NCBI RefSeq assembly: GCF_004681185.1
Contig: NZ_SRIF01000006.1
Span: 116,179-180,178 of the forward strand
Source: Haloarcula amylovorans
GTDB taxonomy: Archaea; Halobacteriota; Halobacteria; Halobacteriales; Haloarculaceae
Reading direction: 5' to 3'
DNA: 64,000 nt
The notes below the pieces were generated by a model. It had not been told where the DNA came from, ran no database searches, and saw nothing but the letters and a program-made list of their open reading frames with translations. Position numbers and translations under genes: made by a program. Below, one piece after another: positions 19,001 through 27,716 of the stretch. The first letter of the stretch is position 1; the number at the start of each line of letters is the position of its first letter.

Positions 19001-19376
19001 AGAAGTGACCATCCAGGTCGGTGGTGACGAACCTTTCCAAGCGGCCAAGTTCATCAGTCAGCGACCTGGATTCAAAGCCCGCGAAGATGCGGTGACGGTT
19101 CGAATGCAGTACGAAACCCGGACTGACGACGGGACGTACAGCGCAGAATTCACAGGCTCACCAAACCGATTCCGGGACGTGATCGACCAGCCCGGCTCGT
19201 TCGGCGATGATCGAGAGACCATCCAGTTCCGCTTCCAGTTTGACGAGCCCGAACCGATTACTGACGAGGGCGACGACCTCCTCGCTGCGCTCGACAACGA
19301 CCTCGATGCGGGTAACATCGACGTCCGAGTCGAAGGGCGTGGCCCGATCCAGGCGAGCTCGGAGGTGACGGTCTGA
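16077..19376 (+). CDS. DUF499 family defence-associated ATPase
   Basis: 1099 aa from the ATG at 16077 (MSSKHPSLF), which overlaps the upstream stop. An earlier in-frame start at 16032 would lie inside the upstream gene and is unlikely. The glycine-rich P-loop DTRFGGGKTHDL lies near residues 92-103 and Walker B ALILIDEIADYM near 218-228. Residues ~885-940 carry two zinc-ribbon pairs (CAECGAE...FYCEEH; CSSCGKE...CQEC). DUF499 proteins are large P-loop ATPases found beside DUF1156 methyltransferases and helicases in phage-defence loci. Here the gene is directly followed by such partners. Probably a DNA-sensing or motor subunit in the cytoplasm. Confidence 0.85.
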   Translation: MSSKHPSLFESCQPRDDVLDGSLQEEQFAAKLSTVVHNPEKAAPVYRDPDSFYDMTYPTEGLRTLLSNLTGRFLATTEYDPGSYTSSILCLDTRFGGGKTHDLIASYHLAENPADIDDLSHYLLDGDEELAADYQSAVDEGLDIATGVFIGTKADSKDARHADDDPNAPNARTMWGELAYQLYGLDGYEYLKDYDQDRDAPGEGTLSKLFAQYDQPALILIDEIADYMNKAAGTPVGDKTLADQTLSFVMALLEAAAESEHVTVVYSIADTAFGEQADRVRDGVRDHIEEVNEIGRRQHKTVTPTDENEIGQVLQHRLFSEVPENAAREAADSYFQFYDQEDRQYPQEATDAGYVDVLAREYPFHPSLIDALTDKIDTIPRFQRTRDALRLLARAVYYLWNHQPDSYDRHWIRIYDLTVADDDPGGGIQTILRERLFDFVDLGPAVTADIYDDDGTAHAQLEDRKWTENGLPPLGTHLTTTVLWHSLAYGEQAAGLTHADLNLAIGHPDLNFDDYDAALSALRGDDMDVACYFLYEEERLRFKQEPNLIRIIDQRIESTPEASAHSRFENRLTSKEIGDGGFQPVEFPESPADLPDTPDTPKLAMMHPDTAAVEDGGDTPPNRVTQLYEQQAAKHEGETETRIYKNYALFLAPDADRMDAAIDEARRLEAIEALLDSPEQKADLSSEQIEELRERSDEAQLMLGELVRNVYRHLYYPDRDGLTHITIGATESNGGTTLVDAVQTTLEDKIVKRDAGARGSAHVQQKLWQQTQDAMSTEALVNQYAKKPGLDYLFSTKPIRETVSSLVSDHGYAYWDGESGTAYWAGTTEPSTWPHPEPFAESPDVETSIRDSDVQIGSVFVVYRDIDALVDDHLDEIDRPEQTVATCAECGAEVENPEGSEPFYCEEHQSDTTCSSCGKEVASEQLLDERGRCQECQPDESWEASKKMMSASRAFSEVRRDAESKARTDRTPLLEEVTIQVGGDEPFQAAKFISQRPGFKAREDAVTVRMQYETRTDDGTYSAEFTGSPNRFRDVIDQPGSFGDDRETIQFRFQFDEPEPITDEGDDLLAALDNDLDAGNIDVRVEGRGPIQASSEVTV

Positions 19377-20017
19377 TGGCGAGTCGCGGATCGGAATTTG
19401 AGGCTGCCCCGGCAGAGGGAACAGAGGAGGATCGGCTAGTCCGCTACGGGACGAGTATGTTTGGTGGCCGCCCAACGTTCACGCTCGTCCGGCGAGAAAC
19501 AGACGGTGGCGGAGAGTGGACGCTCCATGAACTACTCCCCCGCGAACAGGCTGAAGCCCGCCGTGATCGCCTGGAGCGGGATGGCCGTTCGCTGAGTATC
19601 ACACCAGTCGAGGATCTCGTCTCGGACATCGCTGGTGACGACCTCCTTTCCAAGCTCGATGGATGGACGTGGGATGAGTGGGCCGGCGTAAAGGTCGCAC
19701 GGCTTGACCCGACCCGCGTCCGTGCGCTTCAGGATGTCGTCCGGGAGGCGATCGAAGGCACGCCAGGAGATTCATCAGAAGTTCTCACTGGGGGGACTGG
19801 GTTCGTGTTCCTACCCGAGACGGCAGGCGTCCGGCTTGCTGTTGCCTTCCGTGGCGTGAAGCCGATCCAGCGTATCGACCGGATGCGGTCGCTGGCTCGA
19901 GGCGTTGCACGGATGAGCGATGAGGAGTGTTACTACTGGTACGCGAAGTGTCGGTCCCCGTCGAGTCCGAACGGTGAAAAGGCGCTTCGAGTGTTGCTGA
20001 CTGACCACATCAAATAG
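19376..20017 (+). CDS. Defence-operon accessory protein (DUF7680-like)
   Basis: 213 aa. Starts within the stop codon of the ATPase gene (TGATG), so strictly coupled. No catalytic motif is seen. The protein has an N-terminal beta region (MFGGRPTFTLVRRE), a helical middle and a basic C-terminal segment (RMRSLARGVARMSDEECYYWYAKC). From memory it resembles the haloarchaeal DUF7680 family, which accompanies DUF499/DUF1156 genes. It sits where DUF3780 proteins are found in bacterial versions, so it may be the functional counterpart; that is inference. Confidence 0.65.
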   Translation: MASRGSEFEAAPAEGTEEDRLVRYGTSMFGGRPTFTLVRRETDGGGEWTLHELLPREQAEARRDRLERDGRSLSITPVEDLVSDIAGDDLLSKLDGWTWDEWAGVKVARLDPTRVRALQDVVREAIEGTPGDSSEVLTGGTGFVFLPETAGVRLAVAFRGVKPIQRIDRMRSLARGVARMSDEECYYWYAKCRSPSSPNGEKALRVLLTDHIK

Positions 20018-20021
20018 ATCA

Positions 20022-22913
20022 ATGACTGAGAACAAGTCTAATCCGGATGCAATTGAGGGACAGAGTCTTGCAATAGAGGGGAAACTCCCACTGAAAGCCG
20101 TTGGGATAGAGAATCTGAAGGAGGCAAACCCTAAACATATGCCTCCCCATCGGTATCTTCATCCTTGGTTTGCTCGCCGTCCTACACCTGCGGCTAGGTT
20201 AGCGACTTTGGCCTCAATCCTCCCAGAAGGTATTGATTCTGATCAAATACTTAGCTGGATTCAAATTGGCCCCAAAGAAGGAATTGAAGGGGATATTTCG
20301 GAATACGTTGAACAAAAGAAAGCTAGTGAGGGAGATAGAAGCGGTTCTCTGGGCGACCATTACGGTTATCCACGCCCATTTACACAATCTCCGAATAAAA
20401 AAGAGAGAGATGAAATCCATGAAATACTGGAAGAGACATGGGATGGTGAACTTCCAACCGTCTTAGACCCTTGTGCGGGTGGAGGTGTTATTCCATACGA
20501 GGCGATCAGATATGGTTTGCCGACTAAAGTCAACGAGCTAAACCCAGTTCCATCGGTAATATTACAGGTATTGCTGAATTACGCACCAAGAGTTGGCTCA
20601 TTAAAGGACGATTTGGAGCGGTGGAGCCAGCGTATTGATGATCTTGCGGAGGAGAGACTGGAACAGTATTTCCCATCGGAAGGAGAACATGACTCCGTTG
20701 ATTCCTATGTCTGCGCTCATGTCGTTACCTGTCCCGACTGTGGAACAGACATACCGTTAGTTTCGAAATGGTCTATTCGCACAAGACGGAGTGCAGATAC
20801 GGTCATCTCTGTTCCTGAAGTAGGTGAAGATGGCTCGATTGAGTACGATTGTATCATTGAGCCGACGGAGGAGGAACTAGACGGATTTGATCATAAACAG
20901 GGGACTGTTTCTCGAGGGGGTGACGCTGAGTGTCTGAATTGTGGGATCGTCACCGAATCAGAGGATATCGTAGATATGCATCAAGACGGGGATTTCAGTT
21001 ATGACATTATCTGTGTCCGGTATATGGACTCCTCTGGCAGCTACAGCTTCCGAGCCCCTAATAAAGCTGATTACCAAGCTTTAGAAAGTGCCGAACAACG
21101 TATTGAGTCCGATTTTGACCTTGCATCCTTCTTGACTACTCCTCTCCCAGAAGGCGAAAAGACCCGGGAACCACGGGAACATGGGATTCACGAATGGAGA
21201 GATATGTTCACTCCACGCCAGTTGGTTTCTCACTACGAGTATTATAGGGCGTTTGAAGATAGGAAAGACGAAATTCAAGAAGAATACCCGGAAGATGAAG
21301 CAGAGGCACTTCTGACTGTTCTCTCCCTAGTTCCAGGTAAACTCGTTGACTATAATTCCCGCTTTTCACCATGGCATACCGGGAAAGGATATCCCTCGAA
21401 CGCAATGGGGGGGAAACACCTGTCCCTTGCTAAATCGTTTGCAGATATCAATATGTCAGTCGGTGGTATGGGGAGCTATCAATCTGCTATTGGAAAAATA
21501 ATTGAATCCTATGAAGAACTGGTATCTTATCTTCCCGATGATGCTTCCCCTGCAGAACTATCTACGGGAGATGCTGCGAATCTCCCTTATCCGGATAACG
21601 AAATTGAGGCGGTTGTAATAGACCCCCCCTACTATAGCAGTATTATGTATGCTGAACTGTCTGACATGTTCTACGTCTGGATGAAGGAATATTTGGACGA
21701 CGTCTATCCCAACCAGTTCCAGTCAGATCTCACAAACAAGGATGACGAAGCGGTCGCGAATCCCAGCCGATTTGATGGCATTGCAGGCGGCTCTGACTCT
21801 AAGCGAGAACTAGCAGATAATGAATATGAACAGAAAATGAGTGAAATATTCTCTGACTTATACCGTGTTCTCAAGCCTGGTGGAGTAATGACCGTGATGT
21901 TCACGCATAAAGAAACAGATGCTTGGGACACCCTCACTAAATCCTTAATCAACTCTGGTTTTACAATAACATCAACGCATCCAATTTCTAGTGAAATGCC
22001 GGCCAGAATCGACACTCAGGATAGCGGATCTGCTGATAGTACTCTGTTACTCACTGGACGGAAGACTACTGAAGGCTCATCCCCACTCGATAGCGATGTA
22101 CCGACTCTTTGGAGTGATGTACGTGCCGACACAAGGCTGGCCGCGAAAGAAGCTGCACGAGACCTTCTTGATTCAGGCCTTTCTCTCACGAAGACTGATG
22201 TTATCATTTCTGCATTCGGGCCAACTTTAAAAGTGTACGCTGATGCCTATCCTGTTGTAGATGATCAAGATGAACCAGTACCGCCGCGGCGTGCATTAGA
22301 GGAAGCGCGCGAAGCGGTGACACAGATTCTTGTCGATGAGTATCTAGAGGGGGAAGGTCTTGGTGAATTGGATGACATTACAGAGTGGTATGTACTTTCG
22401 TGGCTTGTTCACGAGTCAGATACGTTCAACTACGACGAGGGGCATCAATTAGGACTCGGTATTGGGGTTGATATCGACGATATCAAGCGGTCAACCAAAC
22501 TCTGGCGAAAGCGCCGAGGAGACATCAAATTGCGCGGTTACGACGATAGGGTTCAGGATATCACTCTTCCAAAAGAAGACCGTTCTAGCCGGAAACCAGT
22601 CGATCCAGATGCCATCTCATTCACAATTGCCCTGGATGCGGTCCACGCGGCGATGCATGTTTACGCGAAGCAAGGTGAAGACGTTGCAATTGATTGGCTC
22701 AAAGAACGGAATTTCGACACGGATGCACCGTTCAAAGCCACTCTAAAAGCACTTTTGCAGGTACTCCCTCAGGATCATCCTGAATGGGAAGCTGCTCGCG
22801 ACCTCGCCTTAGGTCGGACCCACGACGCGCTTGGTCTGGAATTCACTCCCACCGATTTCACTGACGCCTCGGAAAACACCCTAGAACAGAGCGAACTCGG
22901 TGACCACGCCTAA
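20022..22913 (+). CDS. DUF1156 DNA methyltransferase
   Basis: 963-aa DNA adenine/cytosine-N4 methyltransferase. The N-terminal DUF1156 motif is HRYLHPWFARRPTPAARLA (residues ~42-61). The SAM-binding part is VLDPCAGGGVIPYEA (~147-160), and the catalytic box is VVIDPPYYSSIMY (~530), a DPPY-type N6/N4 signature. A CPDCG...CLNCG pair in the middle suggests a zinc site. The C-terminal ~230 residues are helical and GC-rich. Roughly the first 2.2 kb is clearly richer in A/T than the end of the same gene and the genes on both sides, which points to replacement of the catalytic/specificity part by recombination. Likely protects host DNA from the adjacent helicase complex. Confidence 0.9.
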   Translation: MTENKSNPDAIEGQSLAIEGKLPLKAVGIENLKEANPKHMPPHRYLHPWFARRPTPAARLATLASILPEGIDSDQILSWIQIGPKEGIEGDISEYVEQKKASEGDRSGSLGDHYGYPRPFTQSPNKKERDEIHEILEETWDGELPTVLDPCAGGGVIPYEAIRYGLPTKVNELNPVPSVILQVLLNYAPRVGSLKDDLERWSQRIDDLAEERLEQYFPSEGEHDSVDSYVCAHVVTCPDCGTDIPLVSKWSIRTRRSADTVISVPEVGEDGSIEYDCIIEPTEEELDGFDHKQGTVSRGGDAECLNCGIVTESEDIVDMHQDGDFSYDIICVRYMDSSGSYSFRAPNKADYQALESAEQRIESDFDLASFLTTPLPEGEKTREPREHGIHEWRDMFTPRQLVSHYEYYRAFEDRKDEIQEEYPEDEAEALLTVLSLVPGKLVDYNSRFSPWHTGKGYPSNAMGGKHLSLAKSFADINMSVGGMGSYQSAIGKIIESYEELVSYLPDDASPAELSTGDAANLPYPDNEIEAVVIDPPYYSSIMYAELSDMFYVWMKEYLDDVYPNQFQSDLTNKDDEAVANPSRFDGIAGGSDSKRELADNEYEQKMSEIFSDLYRVLKPGGVMTVMFTHKETDAWDTLTKSLINSGFTITSTHPISSEMPARIDTQDSGSADSTLLLTGRKTTEGSSPLDSDVPTLWSDVRADTRLAAKEAARDLLDSGLSLTKTDVIISAFGPTLKVYADAYPVVDDQDEPVPPRRALEEAREAVTQILVDEYLEGEGLGELDDITEWYVLSWLVHESDTFNYDEGHQLGLGIGVDIDDIKRSTKLWRKRRGDIKLRGYDDRVQDITLPKEDRSSRKPVDPDAISFTIALDAVHAAMHVYAKQGEDVAIDWLKERNFDTDAPFKATLKALLQVLPQDHPEWEAARDLALGRTHDALGLEFTPTDFTDASENTLEQSELGDHA

Positions 22914-22930
22914 CTCGAAATCCCTCCAGC

Positions 22931-25900
22931 ATGACTAATCTACATGAACACAAGTGGCAGTCCATCTACGAGAGCAAACCCGAACAGGGGCGAGCCCACT
23001 TAGTCAAGGATTTCTACGAACCCGCACTGGAACGCAGTCAGCAATACGACCGGATAGCGGGTTACTTCTCCAGTACGGCACTTGCGGCTGCTGCCAACGG
23101 TGTTCACGCCCTCGTCGAGAACGACGGTGAAATGCGCCTCATCGTCGGCACCGACCTCTACGAATCAGACCGACCGGTCCTTGAGACGCTCACCGACCGT
23201 CTCGAGGAAAACCTCGAGGACCTGGATGACGAACGCTTGGATGCGAATCTCCGTATTCTCGCGCGTCTCCTCCGCGAGGGACGGATCCACATCAAGGTCG
23301 CCTATCCACGCTCTCCCTCTCACGACTGGGAGATCTTCCATCCGAAAGTTGGACTCTTCCACGATAGCGACGGAAACACGATTTCGTTCGAAGGTAGCGT
23401 CAACGAGACTGTCGGCGGCTGGGCACGCAACTACGAGCGGTTCAAAGTTCATCGGTCGTGGGTTCCTGAACAGGCGGGCTACGTCGCCGGCGACGAGGAA
23501 ACCTTCGAGCGACTGTGGAGTGATGAACACCCCTTCGTCGAAGTGTATGATCTCCCCGAGGCGATCGAAGAGGACATCATCGATTGGAAAGCTCCCGACA
23601 CCGAGAGCGATCTCCAGGAAGCGATCCAGATTGCGAACGGTACAGCTCCGCCGACGGGCCGCGACAAAGCGAACATCATTCAGGATGGACCACTCTCGCC
23701 CGGTGGGCTCGCACTGGCCGAGGAAGCGAGTACGATCACGCCGTGGCCTCATCAACGAGTTGTCTCAGACACACTCGTGAACACGTATCCGCAGAGCTTC
23801 CTGCTGTGTGACGAGGTGGGACTTGGGAAGACGATTGAGGCCGGCCTGACGCTCTCCCGGCTAGGCCTCACTGGCGAACTCGAAACCGGGCTGTTGCTGG
23901 TTCCGGCAAGTCTGCAGCGACAGTGGCAGGAAGAGCTCTGGGAGAAGTTCAACATCAATGCCGTTCAATTCGACCGGGACACAGCGGGCGATCACGTTTT
24001 CCGGGACGTTCGTGGTCGCGACCACTATCCACCATCGACAACGGACCTCGACCTCACCGGCGAGTGCGAGTGGGCGGACAGCCCCATCTGGCGGTTCCTC
24101 TACGAGCAACAGTCGACTGACACCGACGCATCATCGCCGCTGGATGGGCCGACGGTCGTCATTATGTCGTGGCACACTGCTCGTCTCGATGATCGATGGG
24201 ATCAGGTCGCTCCCTTGGACCGGGTATCCGACCGGTCTCGGGACGTCATCCCGGCAAGCTGTCGCGGACGTGATCACGATACGGAAGACCGGATGGGTGT
24301 GTGGGACACCGTCATCGTCGACGAGGCGCACAACGCCCGGCGCGGCAGTAATTTCTACGTCCTTCTCGAACAGCTTCGCGATTATACGCACGCCTACTAC
24401 CTCCTGACTGCTACTCCGATGCAATTGCACTCTGGCGAGCTCTACGATCTGATGCAGCTGTTGGATCTTCCGGGTGGTTGGGATAACCGGGATACCTTCG
24501 TGGAATTCTTCGAAACCCGAGACGGACTGTCGCAAGCCCTCAACGAGGTTCTCGACAACCCTAATTCAGAATCCGACGAAGCGGAGGCTTCCTGGAACAC
24601 GCAAGCCACGCTCGATGGACTGGAACACCAGGACCGGCTCCCGACAGATCGACCATTCTCCTCAAAAGCCTTCCAGCAGCTTGCAGACGAGCTCGAGATC
24701 AATGAGGACGGACAGGACCGTGCCATCGCCAAAGAGCGTGTGCTGACCGCGTGCCGGCTCGCACGGGCTTATGGAGACACCTACGACGGCTATCTCGACC
24801 ACGTCGACGACGCGATGGCGGACTATGACATCGACCGCTTCGAGGCGAGCGAAGATACGAAACTCAAACGACTCCTCTATCCTGAAGACGCCGACGAGTG
24901 GTTGATGGCGTCCCGTAGCGACCGGCAGGACGCACTTGACGAACTCTCTCCGGGCGGTTGGCGAGTTATCCGCGATGTTCTCGCGGAGTCGACGCCCGTC
25001 GACGCGCTCATCCATCGGAATACACGGGACACACTCCGGAAGTACGAGGCGGTCGGGCTCCTCGATACAACCGTTCCGAACCGTAATCCCGAACAACGGA
25101 AAATCGAACTCACCGAGGAGACACGGGCGGTCTACGACCAGATCGACGAGTATACCCGTGAGTTCTACAAGCGAGCCCAACAGACTGACGAAGCCCAAAC
25201 ACGCGCCATCGGGTTCGTGATGACCACGTACCGGCAGCGACTCACGTCGAGTGTCTATGCGATCAGTCAGAGCCTGAAACACCGGCTTGAGACACTCCGG
25301 GCGCAACGAACCGTGCTTGCCGGGCGGGAGCGCGCTCGTGATCGGGACTATAGTGATGCGGAGCAGGTCGTCCTCGAAACGCTACAAAACGCCGATCTCG
25401 ACGACGGGGACGTTCTTGATGAACTCGACGCTAGTAGCGACGACTTAGACCTCTCTGAACTCATTCCGAGCGTGACTGAAGAGGGGAAACAGCTTATCGA
25501 GGAAGAAATCGAGGCTCTGGAAGCGTTCGTCAACGACTTAGACTTGGTTGATACAGACCCGAAGATTCAGCAGCTATACAACGACCTCGACGAGCTGGAC
25601 CGTGCTGGACACAACCGGGTGATTGTCTTCACGCAGTACGCGGACACAATGGATTTCATCCGGGACAGTCTCTCGGATCTTCTCGGAGCGACTATCGCGA
25701 CGTACTCCGGTCGTGGTGGCGAGCTGTACGACCCCGATTCTGAAACGTGGAAGCACGTCGGGAAAGAGCGCGTGAAGCGTGAATTCTCACGAGATGATGG
25801 GCAGGTCGATATCCTCGTTTGTACCGACTCCGCGAGTGAGGGGCTAAACCTCCAGGAGTGTGGGGCGCTCATCAACTACGACCTGCCGTGGAACCCGATG

Positions 25901-26881
25901 AGGGTTGAACAGCGTATCGGTCGGATTGACCGTATCGGCCAACGATTCGACGAGATTCGCATTCTCAACTACAGCTACGAGGATACGGTTGAGACGGACA
26001 TCTATGATCGCCTCGACGACCGAATTGGCCTCTTCGAAAACGTCGTCGGTGATATGCAACCAATACTCTCCGGCGTCAGCCAACAGATTCGGGATGCGAC
26101 CTTGAACGCGGACAGCGCTGACGACCAGGCTGCGGTCGAATCAGCTGACCGCGAGTTCTCTGAAGAACTCGAAGAACGCGATCAGGGCGACCGCGTCGAT
26201 GTCGGAGAGTCCCTTGAGGACGTTGACGACCTCGTCGCTCAGGACGTCGTCGACGAAGCAAAACTTGATGCGTGGCAGTCCTACGGTCACCCGGATCTCG
26301 TCGATGTCGGCGAGGAGGAATACGAGTATCAACCTCCATTCGAGACACCAAGCCTTCAGCCAGTGTTGGTCGATAACGACGCTCTCGCCGAGGCCGGTGT
26401 CGAATTTACCCCGGTTCACGAGATTGACTTCGAGTACGATGACGGGGACTTCGACTTTGCGAACAGTACATATCGCCTCTCAGTAGGTGACGCACCGATT
26501 GAGGTCCCAGCCGGGGATGGGGAACAGACGATTGCACAGGCAATTGCGACAGCTGCTGATGAAGTGGCGGTGACGTTCTCGGCTGTATGTGCTGACGAGT
26601 TCCCATCGGTTCAGCATCTTGCGCCAGGTCATCCACTCCTAGGACAGCTCCTCACAGTACTGCAGGATGTGAGTGAGGAGCCGTCGCGATTCCAACAGCG
26701 AATCGTGACCCGACCCGACCAAGACCAGGAGCCAGTAGTGTGTGCGTGGGGGCGGGATGGCGTGTTTACCCGGATTGCAGGCGATGGGACAGTAACTGAA
26801 AATGGACCGATGGATTCCCTTCCGACGTGGTGTGATCAATTCCTCGATAACCGAGAGAAGTCTACAAAGCAGCCTCAGTAG
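22931..26881 (+). CDS. PLD-SNF2 helicase (HepA/DrmD-like)
   Basis: 1316 aa. N-terminal phospholipase-D-like domain with FHPKVGLF (~residue 135) and GSVNETVGGWARNYERF (~155-171). Superfamily 2 helicase: motif I CDEVGLGKTIEAGL (~292), II VDEAHNAR (~462), III TATPM (~493). Helicase-C: VFTQYADTMDFI (~898) and DLPWNPMRVEQRIGRIDRIGQ (~984-1004). The acidic C-terminal region is unassigned. This is the RapA/HepA-type SNF2 helicase seen in DISARM-like and DUF499/DUF1156 systems, where it probably translocates on unmodified DNA. The PLD-like part has only one recognisable half-motif, so nuclease activity is uncertain. Starts 17 nt after the methyltransferase stop, same operon. Confidence 0.9.
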   Translation: MTNLHEHKWQSIYESKPEQGRAHLVKDFYEPALERSQQYDRIAGYFSSTALAAAANGVHALVENDGEMRLIVGTDLYESDRPVLETLTDRLEENLEDLDDERLDANLRILARLLREGRIHIKVAYPRSPSHDWEIFHPKVGLFHDSDGNTISFEGSVNETVGGWARNYERFKVHRSWVPEQAGYVAGDEETFERLWSDEHPFVEVYDLPEAIEEDIIDWKAPDTESDLQEAIQIANGTAPPTGRDKANIIQDGPLSPGGLALAEEASTITPWPHQRVVSDTLVNTYPQSFLLCDEVGLGKTIEAGLTLSRLGLTGELETGLLLVPASLQRQWQEELWEKFNINAVQFDRDTAGDHVFRDVRGRDHYPPSTTDLDLTGECEWADSPIWRFLYEQQSTDTDASSPLDGPTVVIMSWHTARLDDRWDQVAPLDRVSDRSRDVIPASCRGRDHDTEDRMGVWDTVIVDEAHNARRGSNFYVLLEQLRDYTHAYYLLTATPMQLHSGELYDLMQLLDLPGGWDNRDTFVEFFETRDGLSQALNEVLDNPNSESDEAEASWNTQATLDGLEHQDRLPTDRPFSSKAFQQLADELEINEDGQDRAIAKERVLTACRLARAYGDTYDGYLDHVDDAMADYDIDRFEASEDTKLKRLLYPEDADEWLMASRSDRQDALDELSPGGWRVIRDVLAESTPVDALIHRNTRDTLRKYEAVGLLDTTVPNRNPEQRKIELTEETRAVYDQIDEYTREFYKRAQQTDEAQTRAIGFVMTTYRQRLTSSVYAISQSLKHRLETLRAQRTVLAGRERARDRDYSDAEQVVLETLQNADLDDGDVLDELDASSDDLDLSELIPSVTEEGKQLIEEEIEALEAFVNDLDLVDTDPKIQQLYNDLDELDRAGHNRVIVFTQYADTMDFIRDSLSDLLGATIATYSGRGGELYDPDSETWKHVGKERVKREFSRDDGQVDILVCTDSASEGLNLQECGALINYDLPWNPMRVEQRIGRIDRIGQRFDEIRILNYSYEDTVETDIYDRLDDRIGLFENVVGDMQPILSGVSQQIRDATLNADSADDQAAVESADREFSEELEERDQGDRVDVGESLEDVDDLVAQDVVDEAKLDAWQSYGHPDLVDVGEEEYEYQPPFETPSLQPVLVDNDALAEAGVEFTPVHEIDFEYDDGDFDFANSTYRLSVGDAPIEVPAGDGEQTIAQAIATAADEVAVTFSAVCADEFPSVQHLAPGHPLLGQLLTVLQDVSEEPSRFQQRIVTRPDQDQEPVVCAWGRDGVFTRIAGDGTVTENGPMDSLPTWCDQFLDNREKSTKQPQ

Positions 26882-26899
26882 CTGGGTAGTTTTGTAAGC

Positions 26900-27130
26900 A
26901 TGGACTTCCCAGATGAATCAATAGATGCTGAACACTGCTCTTGAAGCAAATCTCCGCGCTATCGGGGACAGTACGAGACTGGAAAGTTTGCTGTTGACTT
27001 GATTGGTCGAGAAGGATACGACGTCGATCCAACCGACGTGAGGGGTCCGGATGGGGGGAGAGATGCACTTTTGAACGCTCGGGAAAATCTGGCGTGCTCC
27101 GTTAGCTATCTCTTTGTGGCTCCGATTTGA
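26900..27130 (+). pseudogene. Remnant of a PD-(D/E)XK (Mrr-like) nuclease
   Basis: An ATG at 26900 opens MDFPDESIDAEHCS, then an in-frame TGA at 26942. The same frame continues with YRGQYETGKFAVDLIGREGY and VRGPDGGRDALLNA. A 'GYDVDP...GPDGGRDALL' pattern resembles the first half of Mrr-type restriction nuclease domains (G-x-D-G-x-D), but the following E-x-K half is missing and the frame stops at 27130. It lies 18 nt after the helicase stop, so an earlier version of the operon may have ended with a nuclease. Confidence 0.5.
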
Positions 27131-27140
27131 CTCGGACAAT

Positions 27141-27686
27141 ATGCCGAAGCCAGATATTGAAGTCTTGGACGACGGCGACGCCTATCCATATTCGTCGCAT
27201 ATCAGCGTAGACGGTACAGAACTCCAGCTGGGCGATCTTCTCCTCGTGTTTGAATCCCCCGACGATAATGGTGTCAGCTTCTTTGAGCGCGTCTTTGGGT
27301 TCACTTGGCCGGGAATCATCACTCACGTGGTCGATGGGCCGGTTCCTGCTGAGTTCCACAATTACGAGGACTTTGGCGCAGATCTCGATAGCGGGAAGTT
27401 AGCGGTTGCCAGCGAACGCGAACAAACGAGCTTCTTCGTCGACGATGACACCGTCCGCACTATCACCCTTTACCGATACCAGTACCAGGGTGGGTGGCAG
27501 CCGATCCTGATCGATGAGCAACGAGATCCACTTGAGAACACCCCCTTCAATGAATCAATTACTCTCTGTGAGGATGGAGAGCAGGTAATTGAAGAACTAC
27601 TCGGGACGAGTTCCCCTGAGGAGAAGCAGGAGGTTGAGCATATCCGCGAATTTCTGCGGTCTGCTGGTTATGAACTAGATCCCTGA
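27141..27686 (+). CDS. Hypothetical protein at the operon end
   Basis: 181 aa from the ATG at 27141 (MPKPDIEVLDDGD). Very acidic and beta-rich: repeated strands (LQLGDLLLVFES, KLAVASEREQTSFFVDD, VRTITLYRYQYQGGWQPILID), then a helical C-terminus (EQVIEELLGTSSPEEKQEVEHIREFL). No known family. Same direction as the helicase operon and convergent with the Argonaute gene. It may be the last gene of the operon or unrelated cargo. Confidence 0.6.
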   Translation: MPKPDIEVLDDGDAYPYSSHISVDGTELQLGDLLLVFESPDDNGVSFFERVFGFTWPGIITHVVDGPVPAEFHNYEDFGADLDSGKLAVASEREQTSFFVDDDTVRTITLYRYQYQGGWQPILIDEQRDPLENTPFNESITLCEDGEQVIEELLGTSSPEEKQEVEHIREFLRSAGYELDP

Positions 27687-27716
27687 TTCAGACGGTTAAG
27701 CCTCTCACTCACCGAT

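Noticed and set aside
15857..26881. BREX or classical DISARM
   Set aside because: A methyltransferase, ATPase and helicase are present, but PglZ, BrxL, BrxC and the DUF1998 protein DrmB are not recognisable; the gene set fits DUF499/DUF1156 loci better.
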